From Bradyrhizobium vignae (GTDB taxonomy: Bacteria; Pseudomonadota; Alphaproteobacteria; Rhizobiales; Xanthobacteraceae), in the NCBI RefSeq assembly GCF_004114425.1, contig NZ_RDQF01000015.1, positions 103,517 through 167,516 on the forward strand: a stretch of 64,000 nt of DNA, read 5' to 3'. How positions within the stretch are numbered: the stretch's first letter is position 1; every line of letters starts with the position of its first letter. This document shows positions 17,526-25,639 of the stretch, one piece after another. The translations under genes and the position numbers were made by a program. Under the pieces are notes generated by a model. That model did no database searches. It had not been told where the DNA came from and saw only the letters and a program-made list of their open reading frames with translations.

Positions 17526-18053
17526 ATGCGGAATGGGATCGTCGCAGCCATGCTGCTAGCTCCCCTCGCCTTTGCCGTGCCCGCCGCCGCGCAATCCAAG
17601 GTCAATATCGAACAAAACTTTGCCGATTCGCTCATCCCGCTGCCGAAGGAGGACCTCGCCGTCTCCGGCGGATTCTACGTGCCCGCCTATTCCAGCGTCG
17701 CGATGAGCCAGGGCAAGCTGCGCGTCGACTTCTCGGTGACATTGAGCGTGCACAACGCCTCCGAGACCCAGCCGCTGGTCATCAAACGCATCGCCTATTT
17801 CGACACCGCAGGCAAGCAGGTCGAGAGCTATCTGAAGACGCCGGTGGCGTTGAGGCCGCTCGCCACCGTCTCGATCTTCATTCCGACCGACGACGTGCGC
17901 GGCGGGACCGGAGCCAATTTTCTCGTCGACTGGGCCGCCACGGGCGAGATCGCCGAGCCGGTGGTCGAAGCGCTGATGGTTGGCGGCATCGCCAACGCGC
18001 ATTACGCTTTCATCAGCCAAGGCCGTCCGACCAGGACGGCCACAAAGAAGTGA
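17526..18053 (+). CDS. Exported DUF3124 protein
   Basis: A 175-aa exported protein with a clear Sec signal (MRNGIVAAMLLAPLAFAVPA, cleavage after AAA/Q). The mature part matches DUF3124: GGFYVPAYSSVAMSQGKLRV, VIKRIAYFDTAGKQVESYL, RPLATVSIFIPTDDVRGGTG and ANFLVDWAA. Function is unknown. The C-terminus GRPTRTATKK-stop is repeated immediately behind the stop codon as a second in-frame 33-base unit (see finding). It is separated by 67 bases from the divergent antiporter gene and followed by an aminotransferase gene on the same strand. Confidence 0.8.
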   Translation: MRNGIVAAMLLAPLAFAVPAAAQSKVNIEQNFADSLIPLPKEDLAVSGGFYVPAYSSVAMSQGKLRVDFSVTLSVHNASETQPLVIKRIAYFDTAGKQVESYLKTPVALRPLATVSIFIPTDDVRGGTGANFLVDWAATGEIAEPVVEALMVGGIANAHYAFISQGRPTRTATKK

Positions 18054-18086
18054 GGCCGCCCGACCAGGACGGCCGGCAAGAAGTAA
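18021..18086 (+). repeat. Tandem 33-base duplication spanning a stop codon
   Basis: Unit 1 (18021-18053) encodes GRPTRTATKK plus TGA, the end of the DUF3124 protein. Unit 2 (18054-18086) encodes, in the same frame, GRPTRTAGKK plus TAA. The units differ at five positions. Confidence 0.85.
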
Positions 18087-18139
18087 GGCGGCCGGTGCAA
18101 AGCCCGACGCTCAACAACAACAAAACGAGGAATGCTCCC

Positions 18140-19372
18140 ATGACGTCCAGCTTCGATTTCGCGCCCCTGTTTCCCGCAGGGCTGCCGGCCCCTTCTGCGC
18201 GCTGGACGGGCCTTGCCAAATACAACTTCGTCGGCGGCAACAACGATTCCGAGCAGGTGCCGCTCGACGAGCTGATCGAGGCGACCAACACGGTGCTGCG
18301 ACGCGAGGGCCGCTCGCTCGCCACTTACGGGCTGGCGCATGGCCCGCAGGGCTACCTGCCCTTGCGCGAATTCCTGGTGACGAAGCTCGGGCGCGATGCC
18401 GGCATCAGCTGTACCGTCGACGATCTCCTGATCGTATCCGGCTCGCTCCAGGCACTCGATCTCGTCAACGCGACGCTGCTGGCGCGCGGCGATACCGTGA
18501 TTTTCGAGCAGGAGAGCTATCAGGGCTCACTGACCCGCCTGGCGCGGCTCGGTGTCAAAGTGGTCGGCATTCCCCTCGACAAGGACGGCATGCGCATGGA
18601 CGTGCTGGCGACGACGCTGGCCGACCTAAGGAGCCGCGGCATCCGCCCAAAATACATCTACACCATTCCGACGGTGCAGAACCCGACCGGCAGCATCATG
18701 CCCGAGAGCCGGCGCGCCGAACTGGTGCGGCTCGCGACCGAATACGGGGTGCCCATCTTCGAGGACGATTGTTATGCCGACCTCGTCTGGTCGGGGCAGC
18801 GGCCGCCCGCCATCTACGCGATGAGCCCGAATGGCGGCGTGATCCATATCGGCTCGTTCTCCAAGTCGATCGCGCCGGCCCTGCGCGTCGGCTTCGTCGT
18901 GGCGCCCTGGGAGGTGATGTCGCGGATGCTGGCGCTGAAGACAGATGCGGGCTCCGGTGCACTGGAGCAGATGGTGCTCGCGACCTATTGCAAGCCGCAT
19001 TTCGCAAGCCATGTCCCGGCCCTGACCAAGGCGCTGCGCACCAAGCTCGACACGCTGATGGAAGCGCTCGACGAACAGTTCGGGACGGCTGCCGAATTCG
19101 ATGAGCCGAAGGGCGGCATCTTCCTCTGGGTGAAGCTACCCGATCAGGTCGATACGCTGAGACTCTATCAGGCCGCGCTCGCCGCCGGCGTCTCGATCAA
19201 TCCGGGGCCGGAATGGTCGACCAGCAAGGAACATTCCAGCTCGCGGCTGCGGCTGTGCTTTGCCAGCCTCACGCATCAGCAGATCCGCGAAGGCGTCGCG
19301 GTGCTGGCCGAAGTCTGCCGCAAGGAATTCGGCGTGCCCGCCCGGAGCGCCAATGTGGAGACGCGAGCCTGA
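18140..19372 (+). CDS. PLP-dependent aminotransferase (class I/II, LysN/MocR-like without HTH)
   Basis: A 410-aa fold-type I aminotransferase. Visible motifs are YGLAHGPQGYLPLREFL, LIVSGSLQALDLV, the IPTVQNPTG loop, EDDCYADLVWSG, and the PLP lysine in HIGSFSKSIAPALRVGF (K242). The C-terminus has SSRLRLCFA. It belongs to the 2-aminoadipate/valine-pyruvate-like group; substrate cannot be assigned. An AACGAGGAATG ribosome-binding region precedes the ATG. The stop codon lies two bases from that of the convergent XRE gene. Confidence 0.9.
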   Translation: MTSSFDFAPLFPAGLPAPSARWTGLAKYNFVGGNNDSEQVPLDELIEATNTVLRREGRSLATYGLAHGPQGYLPLREFLVTKLGRDAGISCTVDDLLIVSGSLQALDLVNATLLARGDTVIFEQESYQGSLTRLARLGVKVVGIPLDKDGMRMDVLATTLADLRSRGIRPKYIYTIPTVQNPTGSIMPESRRAELVRLATEYGVPIFEDDCYADLVWSGQRPPAIYAMSPNGGVIHIGSFSKSIAPALRVGFVVAPWEVMSRMLALKTDAGSGALEQMVLATYCKPHFASHVPALTKALRTKLDTLMEALDEQFGTAAEFDEPKGGIFLWVKLPDQVDTLRLYQAALAAGVSINPGPEWSTSKEHSSSRLRLCFASLTHQQIREGVAVLAEVCRKEFGVPARSANVETRA

Positions 19373-19374
19373 TA

Positions 19375-19647
19375 TCAGGCCGCCTGGGGCTGGCTGCCGT
19401 GGATCGCGGAGGCCAGCCGCAGCAACAAGACGATGGAGACGTTGCCCTTACCGGCCTCGATCTGGGCGATGTAGCGCTCGGAAATCCCGGAGCGGCGGGC
19501 AAGCTCCCGGCGCGACAGGTCGCAGCGCATGCGCGAGGACCGTAAACGATCGCCCAGCTCGGTCAGAAACGCGGCCTCGGAATAAGGCGGTACGGCGCAG
19601 CTCCCCGGCAGCACTTCGCCCGCAAAATCCATCACTTGATTCAGCAT
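19375..19647 (-). CDS. Short XRE-family DNA-binding protein, BoxR/BzdR-like HTH only
   Basis: A 90-aa protein (from ATG 19647; an upstream ATG at 19707 would give 110 aa). It consists of one helix-turn-helix: LGDRLRSSRMRCDLSRRELA then RRSGISERYIAQIEAGKGNV and SIVLLLRLASAI. This is very like the N-terminal HTH of BoxR/BzdR regulators of benzoyl-CoA pathways. The C-terminal shikimate-kinase-like domain of those proteins is absent: the protein stops right after the HTH. It may be a truncated regulator or a stand-alone HTH. It is convergent with the aminotransferase gene, with a two-base gap. Confidence 0.75.
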   Translation of the reverse strand: MLNQVMDFAGEVLPGSCAVPPYSEAAFLTELGDRLRSSRMRCDLSRRELARRSGISERYIAQIEAGKGNVSIVLLLRLASAIHGSQPQAA

Positions 19648-19807
19648 TGGTCTATCCACGTTCGCCTTCGGGAAATGCAATCTTACCCTCGAAACGCCCA
19701 GCTTCATTGATGCGGATCAAATTCGCGAGCGATCGGCGGCTGACGTTGGAACGGCCGCGAGCGTGATGCTACACTTTGGAATTCTTCGAGGCGGGGTCTT
19801 TCAGGAC

Positions 19808-20260
19808 ATGATGCGTCGTTTTGGCTGCTGGATCGCGGCTGCGGTGCTGTGGGTCGCGTTCACCTCCCTGGCCGGCGCCGAGACGCTGGCTGCGACCGTG
19901 GAGCAATGGGGCCTGTTCGGCTCGTGGGCGGTCGACTGCGCGGCCCAGCCCGACCGCGACAGGGGCGCGTTCCTGACTTACGAAATCCGGAAAGACGGCC
20001 GGGTGATGTACCGCCGCGATTTCGGCGAGGCCAGGGACGAAAACGAAGTGGTGTCCGCCACAGTGAACGCCGAGGGCCTGCTCAATGTGATGGTGTACTT
20101 CCCATCGTTGCACCAGACGCGTGAATTCGGACTCCTGTTGCAGAAGGACGGCAGCCTGCGCGCGATCTACAATCGCAGCGAGCGCGGCGAGTACACGATC
20201 AGGGACGGCAAGTACGTCACCACCGGCGCACCAACGCCGGCGCAGCAGCGCTGCGATTAG
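19808..20260 (+). CDS. Exported protein of unknown function
   Basis: About 150 aa. A Sec signal (MMRRFGCWIAAAVLWVAFTS ... AGA/ET) is followed by a compact domain: QWGLFGSWAVDCAAQPDRDR, FLTYEIRKDGRVMYRRDFGE, MVYFPSLHQTREFGLL and a C-terminal Cys. The two cysteines could form a disulfide in the periplasm. I do not recognise a named family. A further ATG at 19811 is equally possible as start. It is convergent with the aldo/keto reductase gene across a hairpin. Confidence 0.7.
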   Translation: MMRRFGCWIAAAVLWVAFTSLAGAETLAATVEQWGLFGSWAVDCAAQPDRDRGAFLTYEIRKDGRVMYRRDFGEARDENEVVSATVNAEGLLNVMVYFPSLHQTREFGLLLQKDGSLRAIYNRSERGEYTIRDGKYVTTGAPTPAQQRCD

Positions 20261-20266
20261 CTGTCA

Positions 20267-20294
20267 TTCCCTTTCCCACAAGGGGAAGGGAGAA
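20267..20294. terminator. Hairpin between convergent genes
   Basis: TTCCCTTTCCC-ACAA-GGGGAAGGGAGAA forms a stem of about 10 pairs with G-A/G-U irregularities between the stops at 20260 and 20302. It could act as a terminator in both directions; it also resembles a common intergenic repeat. Confidence 0.5.
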
Positions 20295-20301
20295 CGCCGG
20301 C

Positions 20302-21120
20302 CTAATCCCATGCCGGCGCGAAGCCGGGATTGACGCAGCGCTTGTCCTTCGCCAGCCCAGCGATCTTCTTGCGATCGGCATCGTCGAGCGTGATCTTCAA
20401 CGCATCGAGATTGGCCTGCTGGCTCTCGCGGCGCGAGGCCTTCGGGATCGCGGCAACGCCGTCCTGGTCGAGCAGCCATTTCAACGCGACCTGCGCGGCG
20501 GTCGCGTCGTGCCTGGCGCCGATTTCGGCCAGCACCGGATCGGTCGCGAAACGTCCTTGCGCCAGCGGACAATAGGCAACCAGCGGGATCGACTTGGCCC
20601 GGAGATAGGCCAGCAGCTTCGATTGATCGAGCATGGCGTGATATTCGACCTGATTGCAGGCGATCGGTGCCTTGATCTCCTCGACCGCGACCTTGAGCAG
20701 CGCAGTGGTGAAATTGGCAACGCCGATGGCCCGCGTGCGTCCCTCCTCCTTCAGCTTCATCAGGGTCTCGAACACCGCGCCCCAGTTCGCAGCCCCCGAC
20801 GGCCAATGCACGAGATAGAGATCGACATGATCGAGCCGGAGCTTTTGCAGGCTGGCGTCGAAAGCGCGGCGGATCGCGTCCGGGGCGAGGTTCTCATGCC
20901 AGACTTTTGTGGTGACGTGCAGCTCGCCGCGCGGCACGCGGGACGATGCGATGGCAGAGCCGATCGGCTCCTCATTGGCATACATCTCGGCCGTATCGAT
21001 GTGGCGATAGCCGAGCGCAAGCGCGCTCTCGACCGCGGCGCGGCAGGCATCGCCCTGCATGCGGAAGGTGCCGAGGCCGAGCTTGGGCATGCTGATGCCC
21101 TGTGTTTTCAGATGATCCAT
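20302..21120 (-). CDS. Aldo/keto reductase (2,5-diketo-D-gluconate reductase group)
   Basis: A 272-aa NADPH-dependent carbonyl reductase. The catalytic tetrad is visible: D42 and Y47 in HIDTAEMYANE, K72 in VTTKVW, and H105 in YLVHWPSG. The coenzyme-binding IPKASRRES is near the C-terminus. Sequence is of the AKR5/DkgA-DkgB group, which reduces 2-keto sugars, methylglyoxal and beta-keto esters. It is probably monocistronic. The physiological substrate is not evident. Confidence 0.9.
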   Translation of the reverse strand: MDHLKTQGISMPKLGLGTFRMQGDACRAAVESALALGYRHIDTAEMYANEEPIGSAIASSRVPRGELHVTTKVWHENLAPDAIRRAFDASLQKLRLDHVDLYLVHWPSGAANWGAVFETLMKLKEEGRTRAIGVANFTTALLKVAVEEIKAPIACNQVEYHAMLDQSKLLAYLRAKSIPLVAYCPLAQGRFATDPVLAEIGARHDATAAQVALKWLLDQDGVAAIPKASRRESQQANLDALKITLDDADRKKIAGLAKDKRCVNPGFAPAWD

Positions 21121-21264
21121 GAAACAGGCTCCTGGTATTTCAGCCCACCGGATGCGCGCGGCGACGCCGCGTGAGCAGACTTTTCGGTGATGGAAGAGAA
21201 GTGGCGGGAAGCCTCACCCTAGCGCGGGAGGAGCGCGGCGGCCAATCAAGATCGGGTTAACAGC

Positions 21265-22830
21265 CTACGAATGCTGCGCCACTACGGACCGAGGCACCTG
21301 CGGCTGCGGCACGATGTCGACCGACCAGAGGTCGCGGTTGTCGACGTCCTTTAGGGTCACCCTCATCACACCGGTCGCACCATCGATGCCGACACGGCCG
21401 AAGAACTGCAGGCCGAAGCACGGGGCCAGATTGTCGCCCTGCGCGGGGTTACAGCCACGCTGGTACATCGCGACCGGGCCAAAGGTGTCGTCGAGTTCGC
21501 CAGGCCCCCAGGTGCCGGCATGCAGCGGGCCGGAGACGAATTCCCAGAATGGGTCGAAATCCTGAAATTGCGCCTTGTTCGGATCGTAGTAGTGCGCGGC
21601 GGTGTAGTGCATGTCGGCAGTGAGCCAGACGATGTTGCGGATACCGGCGCGCTTGATGGAGGAGAGCAGATCGGCGATCTCGTGCTCGCGCCGGTCGGGC
21701 GGCCCATCGCCGAGCGCAATGGCATCCAGGCTGATCAGGCCGATCGGCAGATCGGCCGCGATCACTTTCCAGGTCGCGCGCGAGGCAGCGAGCTCGCGCT
21801 TCAGCCAGGCGAGCTGCTCGGCGCCGAGGATCCAGCCGCGGTGATCATCGCTCTTGTTCCAGCTCTCATCGCGGTAGCTGCGCATGTCGATCATGAAGAC
21901 ATCCAGCAGCGGGCCGTAGGCGATCTTGCGATAGACGCGTCCTTTTCGCGCGCCGATGTCGCGGATCGGCATGAAGTCGAAAAAGGCGCGACGCGCACGC
22001 GCGACCAGGCGGGGCGTGCCGTCATTCTCATAGCCGGCCTCGTCATAACTACCGATCGGTGACCAGTCATTGGTCACCTCGTGATCGTCCCATTGCGCGA
22101 ACATCGGCACCTCCGCGTGAAAGGCGCGGAAGTGCTCGTCGAGATGGTTGTATCTGTAGTTGCCGCGGAACTGCGCCAGCGTGTGCGCGACCTCGGATTT
22201 CTCCTCGGTGACGATGTTGCGCCATGTCTCGCCGTTCGGCAGCTTTTGTTCGGCGGGAATCGCGCAATCTGCGTAGATGTGATCGCCGGAGTGAATGAAG
22301 AAATCTGGACGGTTATCGAGCATGGTCCGATAGCTGCGATAGCCCCCGCGGGAGACGTCGATGCCCCAGCCCTGCCCCGCCGTGTCGCCGGACCACAGGA
22401 ACGAGATCGACTGGCCAGCTGCCGGCGCGGTACGGAAATGACCGACGCGGCTTTCGCCGGCAAGACCGGTGGCAATGTCGTCGAAGCGGACACGGTAGAA
22501 GATGTCCTGCCCGAGAGGCAGATCGTTCAGCAGTAGTTTTGAGGTGAGATCGGCGTCGGGCAGTGCATCGCCCGACGCTGACGCGATGATCGTTTTGAAA
22601 CTTTCGACGGTCGAGCATTCCACCTGCATCCGAGCAGGCCGGTCGGCGCGCGCCCAAATCACGGCGGAGCCGTCGGAGATGTCGCCGGACTGGATGCCGC
22701 CTGCGATCTGCGGGCGATCGGCGGCGCGGCTCAGGTGGGGCTTCGCAAGGGAGGCGATGGTGAGGCTGGAGACGGAGCGGACCAGGAACTGCCGCCGGGT
22801 CCATGCGCGCGAGCCGCGGAGCGTTGCCAT
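21265..22830 (-). CDS. phoD: Alkaline phosphatase D family protein, Tat-exported
   Basis: A 521-aa periplasmic phosphodiesterase/phosphatase. The N-terminus has a twin-arginine motif in WTRRQFLVRSVSSLTIASLA, so export is by Tat after cofactor loading. PhoD-type metal-binding blocks are present: FIHSGDHIYADC, FAQWDDHEVTNDW, VFMIDMRSYRDE, WLTADMHYTAAHYY and FEFVSGPLHAGTWG-like sequence. Expected cofactors are Fe3+ and Ca2+. No Pho box was recognised upstream. The exact substrate (phosphate diesters, phospholipid headgroups or teichoic-like polymers) is not known. Confidence 0.88.
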   Translation of the reverse strand: MATLRGSRAWTRRQFLVRSVSSLTIASLAKPHLSRAADRPQIAGGIQSGDISDGSAVIWARADRPARMQVECSTVESFKTIIASASGDALPDADLTSKLLLNDLPLGQDIFYRVRFDDIATGLAGESRVGHFRTAPAAGQSISFLWSGDTAGQGWGIDVSRGGYRSYRTMLDNRPDFFIHSGDHIYADCAIPAEQKLPNGETWRNIVTEEKSEVAHTLAQFRGNYRYNHLDEHFRAFHAEVPMFAQWDDHEVTNDWSPIGSYDEAGYENDGTPRLVARARRAFFDFMPIRDIGARKGRVYRKIAYGPLLDVFMIDMRSYRDESWNKSDDHRGWILGAEQLAWLKRELAASRATWKVIAADLPIGLISLDAIALGDGPPDRREHEIADLLSSIKRAGIRNIVWLTADMHYTAAHYYDPNKAQFQDFDPFWEFVSGPLHAGTWGPGELDDTFGPVAMYQRGCNPAQGDNLAPCFGLQFFGRVGIDGATGVMRVTLKDVDNRDLWSVDIVPQPQVPRSVVAQHS

Positions 22831-22943
22831 TCAGGAGACCTTCGTCGAATCGCGACGGAAGGTGCCTGCGCTCCTTGACTCCCAGCTTACGGTTTCTTGA
22901 CGCCGCGCCTACGGTTTTAAGACACGGGGGTGACGCCTGTGAG

Positions 22944-23363
22944 CTAGCGCTTCCAGTTGCAGATGCCACCGGAGCGACAGGGCCAGGTCTGAATGCGCGT
23001 GTCCATCGCCTGTGCATCGAGCGGATTGCCACGGCGATGCGACAGCCTGGTGCGTGCTGCGCCACGCGGCTGGTTGCTCTTCGCGTGCGCGACCTCCGGC
23101 GCGGCCACACGGACCCGTTCAGCGGCGACCTTCTTCGGCACGTCGATGGGCTCGGCGCGCGCCTGCGCCTCGTTGCCGCCGCGCGCTTCGAGCGCGACGG
23201 GTGCGAAGTGCGTCTCCGGCCCAAGACGCTTCGGCGACAGCACGGACTTGGAGAGATCGAGGCCGAAATATTCGTCGGGCTTGTAGTCGTCAGCGCGCGC
23301 GATACCGCTCCCTGCGACCCCGAGGGCAAAGGCAATTGCGAAGGGAACGCTTTTCAGGACCAC
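22944..23363 (-). CDS. Exported small protein of unknown function, GTG start
   Basis: About 139 aa. A GTG at 23363 is preferred over the ATG at 23387 because AGGAGG lies five bases in front of the GTG and the resulting N-terminus VVLKSVPFAIAFALGVAGSG is a normal signal peptide. The mature part begins DDYKPDEYFGLDLSKSVLSP and contains a basic, Ala/Arg-rich region. It ends with PCRSGGICNWKR, two cysteines that may pair. No family recognised. A perfect palindrome lies 27 bases upstream of the start. Confidence 0.6.
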   Translation of the reverse strand: MVLKSVPFAIAFALGVAGSGIARADDYKPDEYFGLDLSKSVLSPKRLGPETHFAPVALEARGGNEAQARAEPIDVPKKVAAERVRVAAPEVAHAKSNQPRGAARTRLSHRRGNPLDAQAMDTRIQTWPCRSGGICNWKR

Positions 23364-23389
23364 GGACGCCTCCTGAAATTGATTCATTA

Positions 23390-23408
23390 AAGGGGTAATT
23401 TACCCCTT
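23390..23408. promoter_or_regulatory. Perfect 9-base inverted repeat upstream of the exported-protein gene
   Basis: AAGGGGTAA-T-TTACCCCTT: nine-base arms around one base. As the centre is a single base it is better read as a protein-binding operator than an RNA hairpin. It lies 27 bases upstream of the GTG start at 23363. Confidence 0.55.
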
Positions 23409-23472
23409 ATTTAGGAGGCGTCGCGGGCAATTCCAGCGGCCAAATGCGGCCGTGGTTAAGAAGTTTGACGTG

Positions 23473-24474
23473 TCAGGCGACCTTTCGCGTCGCTTCCGTT
23501 CCGTCCAGGAACCCCATCAGGCGGCTGCGGATGATGGTTTCCGCCTCGCCCATGATGCGATCAACGAGCTCCTTGCAGGATGGGATGTCGTGGATCAGGC
23601 CCGCGACCATGCCGCAGCTCCAGGCACCGGCATCCATCTGGCCGTCCAGCATGATCCTGGGATACACGCCCGCGACCTGCTCGTGGATATCGCCGATCGT
23701 GAGCTTGTCGCCCTTCTCGCGCTCGATCTCGAGCAGGCGGTCGACATTGGCGTTCTTGAGAACGCGCTCGGTATTGCGCAGCGCCCGCATGATCAGGCGG
23801 GTGTCGAGCTCGGTGGCAGCGACCAGCGCGTTCTTGACGTTCTGGTGCACCGGCGCCTCCTTGGTGGCGATGAAGCGCGTGCCCATGTTCATGCCCGCCG
23901 CACCCAGCGACAGCGCCGCGACCAGGCTGCGTCCATCGGCCATGCCGCCGGAGGCGACGAAGGGGATCTTCAACTCCTCGGCCGCGCGCGGCAGCAGGAT
24001 CATGTTGGGAATGTCGTCCTCGCCCGGATGTCCGCCACATTCAAAACCGTCCACGCTGACGGCGTCGCAGCCGATGCGCTCCGCCTTCAACGAGTGGCGC
24101 ACCGACGTGCATTTGTGAATGACCTTGATGCCGGCGGCCTTCAGCGCCGGCATGTAGGCTTCCGGGCTGCGGCCTGCTGTCTCCACCGCCTTGATGCCAC
24201 CTTCGACGATGGCGGCAATGTATTCGGGATAGGGCGGCGCCGAGAAGGTCGGCAGGAAGGTGAGGTTCACACCAAACGGCTTGTCGGTCATGTCGCGGCA
24301 GCGCGCGATCTCCTTCGCGAGCAATTCCGGCGTCTTCTGCGTGAGACCGGTGATGATGCCGAGCCCGCCGGCATTGGAGACGGCAGCAGCCAGCTCGGCA
24401 AAGCCGACGAAATGCATGCCGCCCTGAATGATGGGGTGCTCGATGCCGTATAGTTCGGTGATCGCGGTCTTCAC
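23473..24474 (-). CDS. Nitronate monooxygenase family protein (FMN)
   Basis: A 333-aa TIM-barrel flavoprotein of the 2-nitropropane dioxygenase family, which oxidises alkyl nitronates such as propionate-3-nitronate using O2. Visible are IEHPIIQGGMHFVGFAELAA, SNAGGLGIITGLT, and VDGFECGGHPGEDD (141-154) with the conserved His149. Then follow ASGGMADGRSLVAALSLGA and ARFIATKEAP-like MGTRFIATKEAP for flavin phosphate binding. Some family members act as enoyl reductases instead. An SDR gene lies 63 bases upstream on the same strand, so the two may be co-transcribed. Confidence 0.88.
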   Translation of the reverse strand: MKTAITELYGIEHPIIQGGMHFVGFAELAAAVSNAGGLGIITGLTQKTPELLAKEIARCRDMTDKPFGVNLTFLPTFSAPPYPEYIAAIVEGGIKAVETAGRSPEAYMPALKAAGIKVIHKCTSVRHSLKAERIGCDAVSVDGFECGGHPGEDDIPNMILLPRAAEELKIPFVASGGMADGRSLVAALSLGAAGMNMGTRFIATKEAPVHQNVKNALVAATELDTRLIMRALRNTERVLKNANVDRLLEIEREKGDKLTIGDIHEQVAGVYPRIMLDGQMDAGAWSCGMVAGLIHDIPSCKELVDRIMGEAETIIRSRLMGFLDGTEATRKVA

Positions 24475-24537
24475 TTAGCTACCTCCCGGAAATTTGCTTG
24501 ATGTTGAGATCAGTCTAGCCGGACTTTTGCGCCGCGG

Positions 24538-25275
24538 TCACCATTTCTCTCCGAACGGGCGGATCTCCATCTCGAAGGTCCAGGCACTCTTCGGCTGCTG
24601 ATAAAGCTGCCAATAGGCATTGGCGACCGACGACGGCGGCATCAGCAGATCGGGATTATCAAGCGCATTCGGCCCGAGCGCTTCGAGCCGGCGCTGACGC
24701 ACCCATTCCGTATCGACCCCGGAATCGATGATGAGATGAGCGACGTGGATATTCTTCGGCCCGAGCTCGCGCGCCATCGCCTGTGCCACCGCGCGCAGGC
24801 CGAACTTGGCGCTGGCAAAGGCGGCAAAGCCGCTGCCGCCGCGTAAGGAGGCCGTGGCACCAGTAAAGAAGATATTGCCGCCGCCGCGCGGCAGCATCAG
24901 CCGCGCCGCCTCTCGTCCTGCAAGGAAACCGGAATAGCAGGCCATCTCCCACACTTTCCGGAACACGCGCTCGGTGGTGTCGAGGATCGGGAAATTGACG
25001 TTGGCACCGACATTGAAAATGCAGACCTCCAGCGGCGCGTGCTTGTCGGCGTCATTGAGGAAGGCGATGACTTCGTCCTCCTTCCGTGCATCGAGCGAGC
25101 GCGCGTGGATCTCGCCACCTGCGGCCTCGATGTCTTTCACTAGCGGCGCGAGCTTGTCGCCGTTGCGGCGGCCGGCGAAGATCGAGAACCCTTCGGCGGC
25201 AAACTTCTTGGCGATCTCGGAGCCGATGAAATCGCCGGCCCCGATGACGGCCGCAGTGGCGTTTCGCTTGGACAA
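24538..25275 (-). CDS. Atypical SDR-family protein lacking the catalytic tyrosine
   Basis: A 245-aa short-chain dehydrogenase-like protein. The nucleotide-binding loop is VIGAGDFIGSEIA, close to TGxxxGIG. The position of the catalytic YxxxK reads FASAK: F153 in place of Tyr and K157 kept, and the usual Ser is replaced in FFTGATAS. Classical reductase chemistry is therefore doubtful. It is divergent from a broken HxlR regulator gene, a common pairing in which the regulator controls the oxidoreductase, and upstream of the nitronate monooxygenase gene. Function unknown. Confidence 0.82.
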   Translation of the reverse strand: MSKRNATAAVIGAGDFIGSEIAKKFAAEGFSIFAGRRNGDKLAPLVKDIEAAGGEIHARSLDARKEDEVIAFLNDADKHAPLEVCIFNVGANVNFPILDTTERVFRKVWEMACYSGFLAGREAARLMLPRGGGNIFFTGATASLRGGSGFAAFASAKFGLRAVAQAMARELGPKNIHVAHLIIDSGVDTEWVRQRRLEALGPNALDNPDLLMPPSSVANAYWQLYQQPKSAWTFEMEIRPFGEKW

Positions 25276-25395
25276 GATCGCCTCCTCCGGTGAGCCGCAC
25301 TATGGGCGTGCGGTGTGCAATGTGCCGGAGGCTATAGTTCTAAAATAGAAGTGGCAACCGAATGCCAAGTTTACGTGAAAGTATCCCTGACAGCT

Positions 25396-25428
25396 CAAGT
25401 TAGTTCCTTTTTTCAGACTGACTACTTG
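25396..25428. promoter_or_regulatory. Candidate HxlR-type operator
   Basis: CAAGTTAGT (25396-25404) and ACTACTTG (25421-25428) form an imperfect inverted repeat with a one-base bulge, in the divergent region between the SDR gene and the HxlR remnant, just ahead of the remnant's start codon. Spacing and placement fit an operator of the now-broken regulator; inference only. Confidence 0.35.
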
Positions 25429-25441
25429 CGAGAACCCCATC

Positions 25442-25639
25442 ATGAAATGGGACACGCTGGACGAAGAGCCCCGCTCGCTCTCCCGCACCGTCGCCGTGGT
25501 CGGCGACCGCTGGACAAGAGCTGCGGCAAGCTGTTCGATCCCGTGATGGTGTGCTCGGAATGCGGAGGTGCTGCATGCCAAGCAGGTGCACGTGCATGCG
25601 GGGCCGGGGCGGAGGGAAGCAGGTCTTGGAACGACCTAG
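25442..25639 (+). pseudogene. Remnant of a HxlR-family transcriptional regulator
   Basis: The ATG at 25442 begins MKWDTLDEEPRSLSRTVAVV then GDRWT, the normal N-terminus of a HxlR regulator up to the first helix. The sequence then jumps directly to a family C-terminus, CGKLFDPVMVCSECGG, and, after a one-base shift, LHAKQVHVHAGPG, ending at TAG 25637-25639. About 80-100 internal codons including the winged helix are missing, and at least one frameshift is present, so no functional regulator is made. It is divergent from the SDR gene. Confidence 0.8.
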
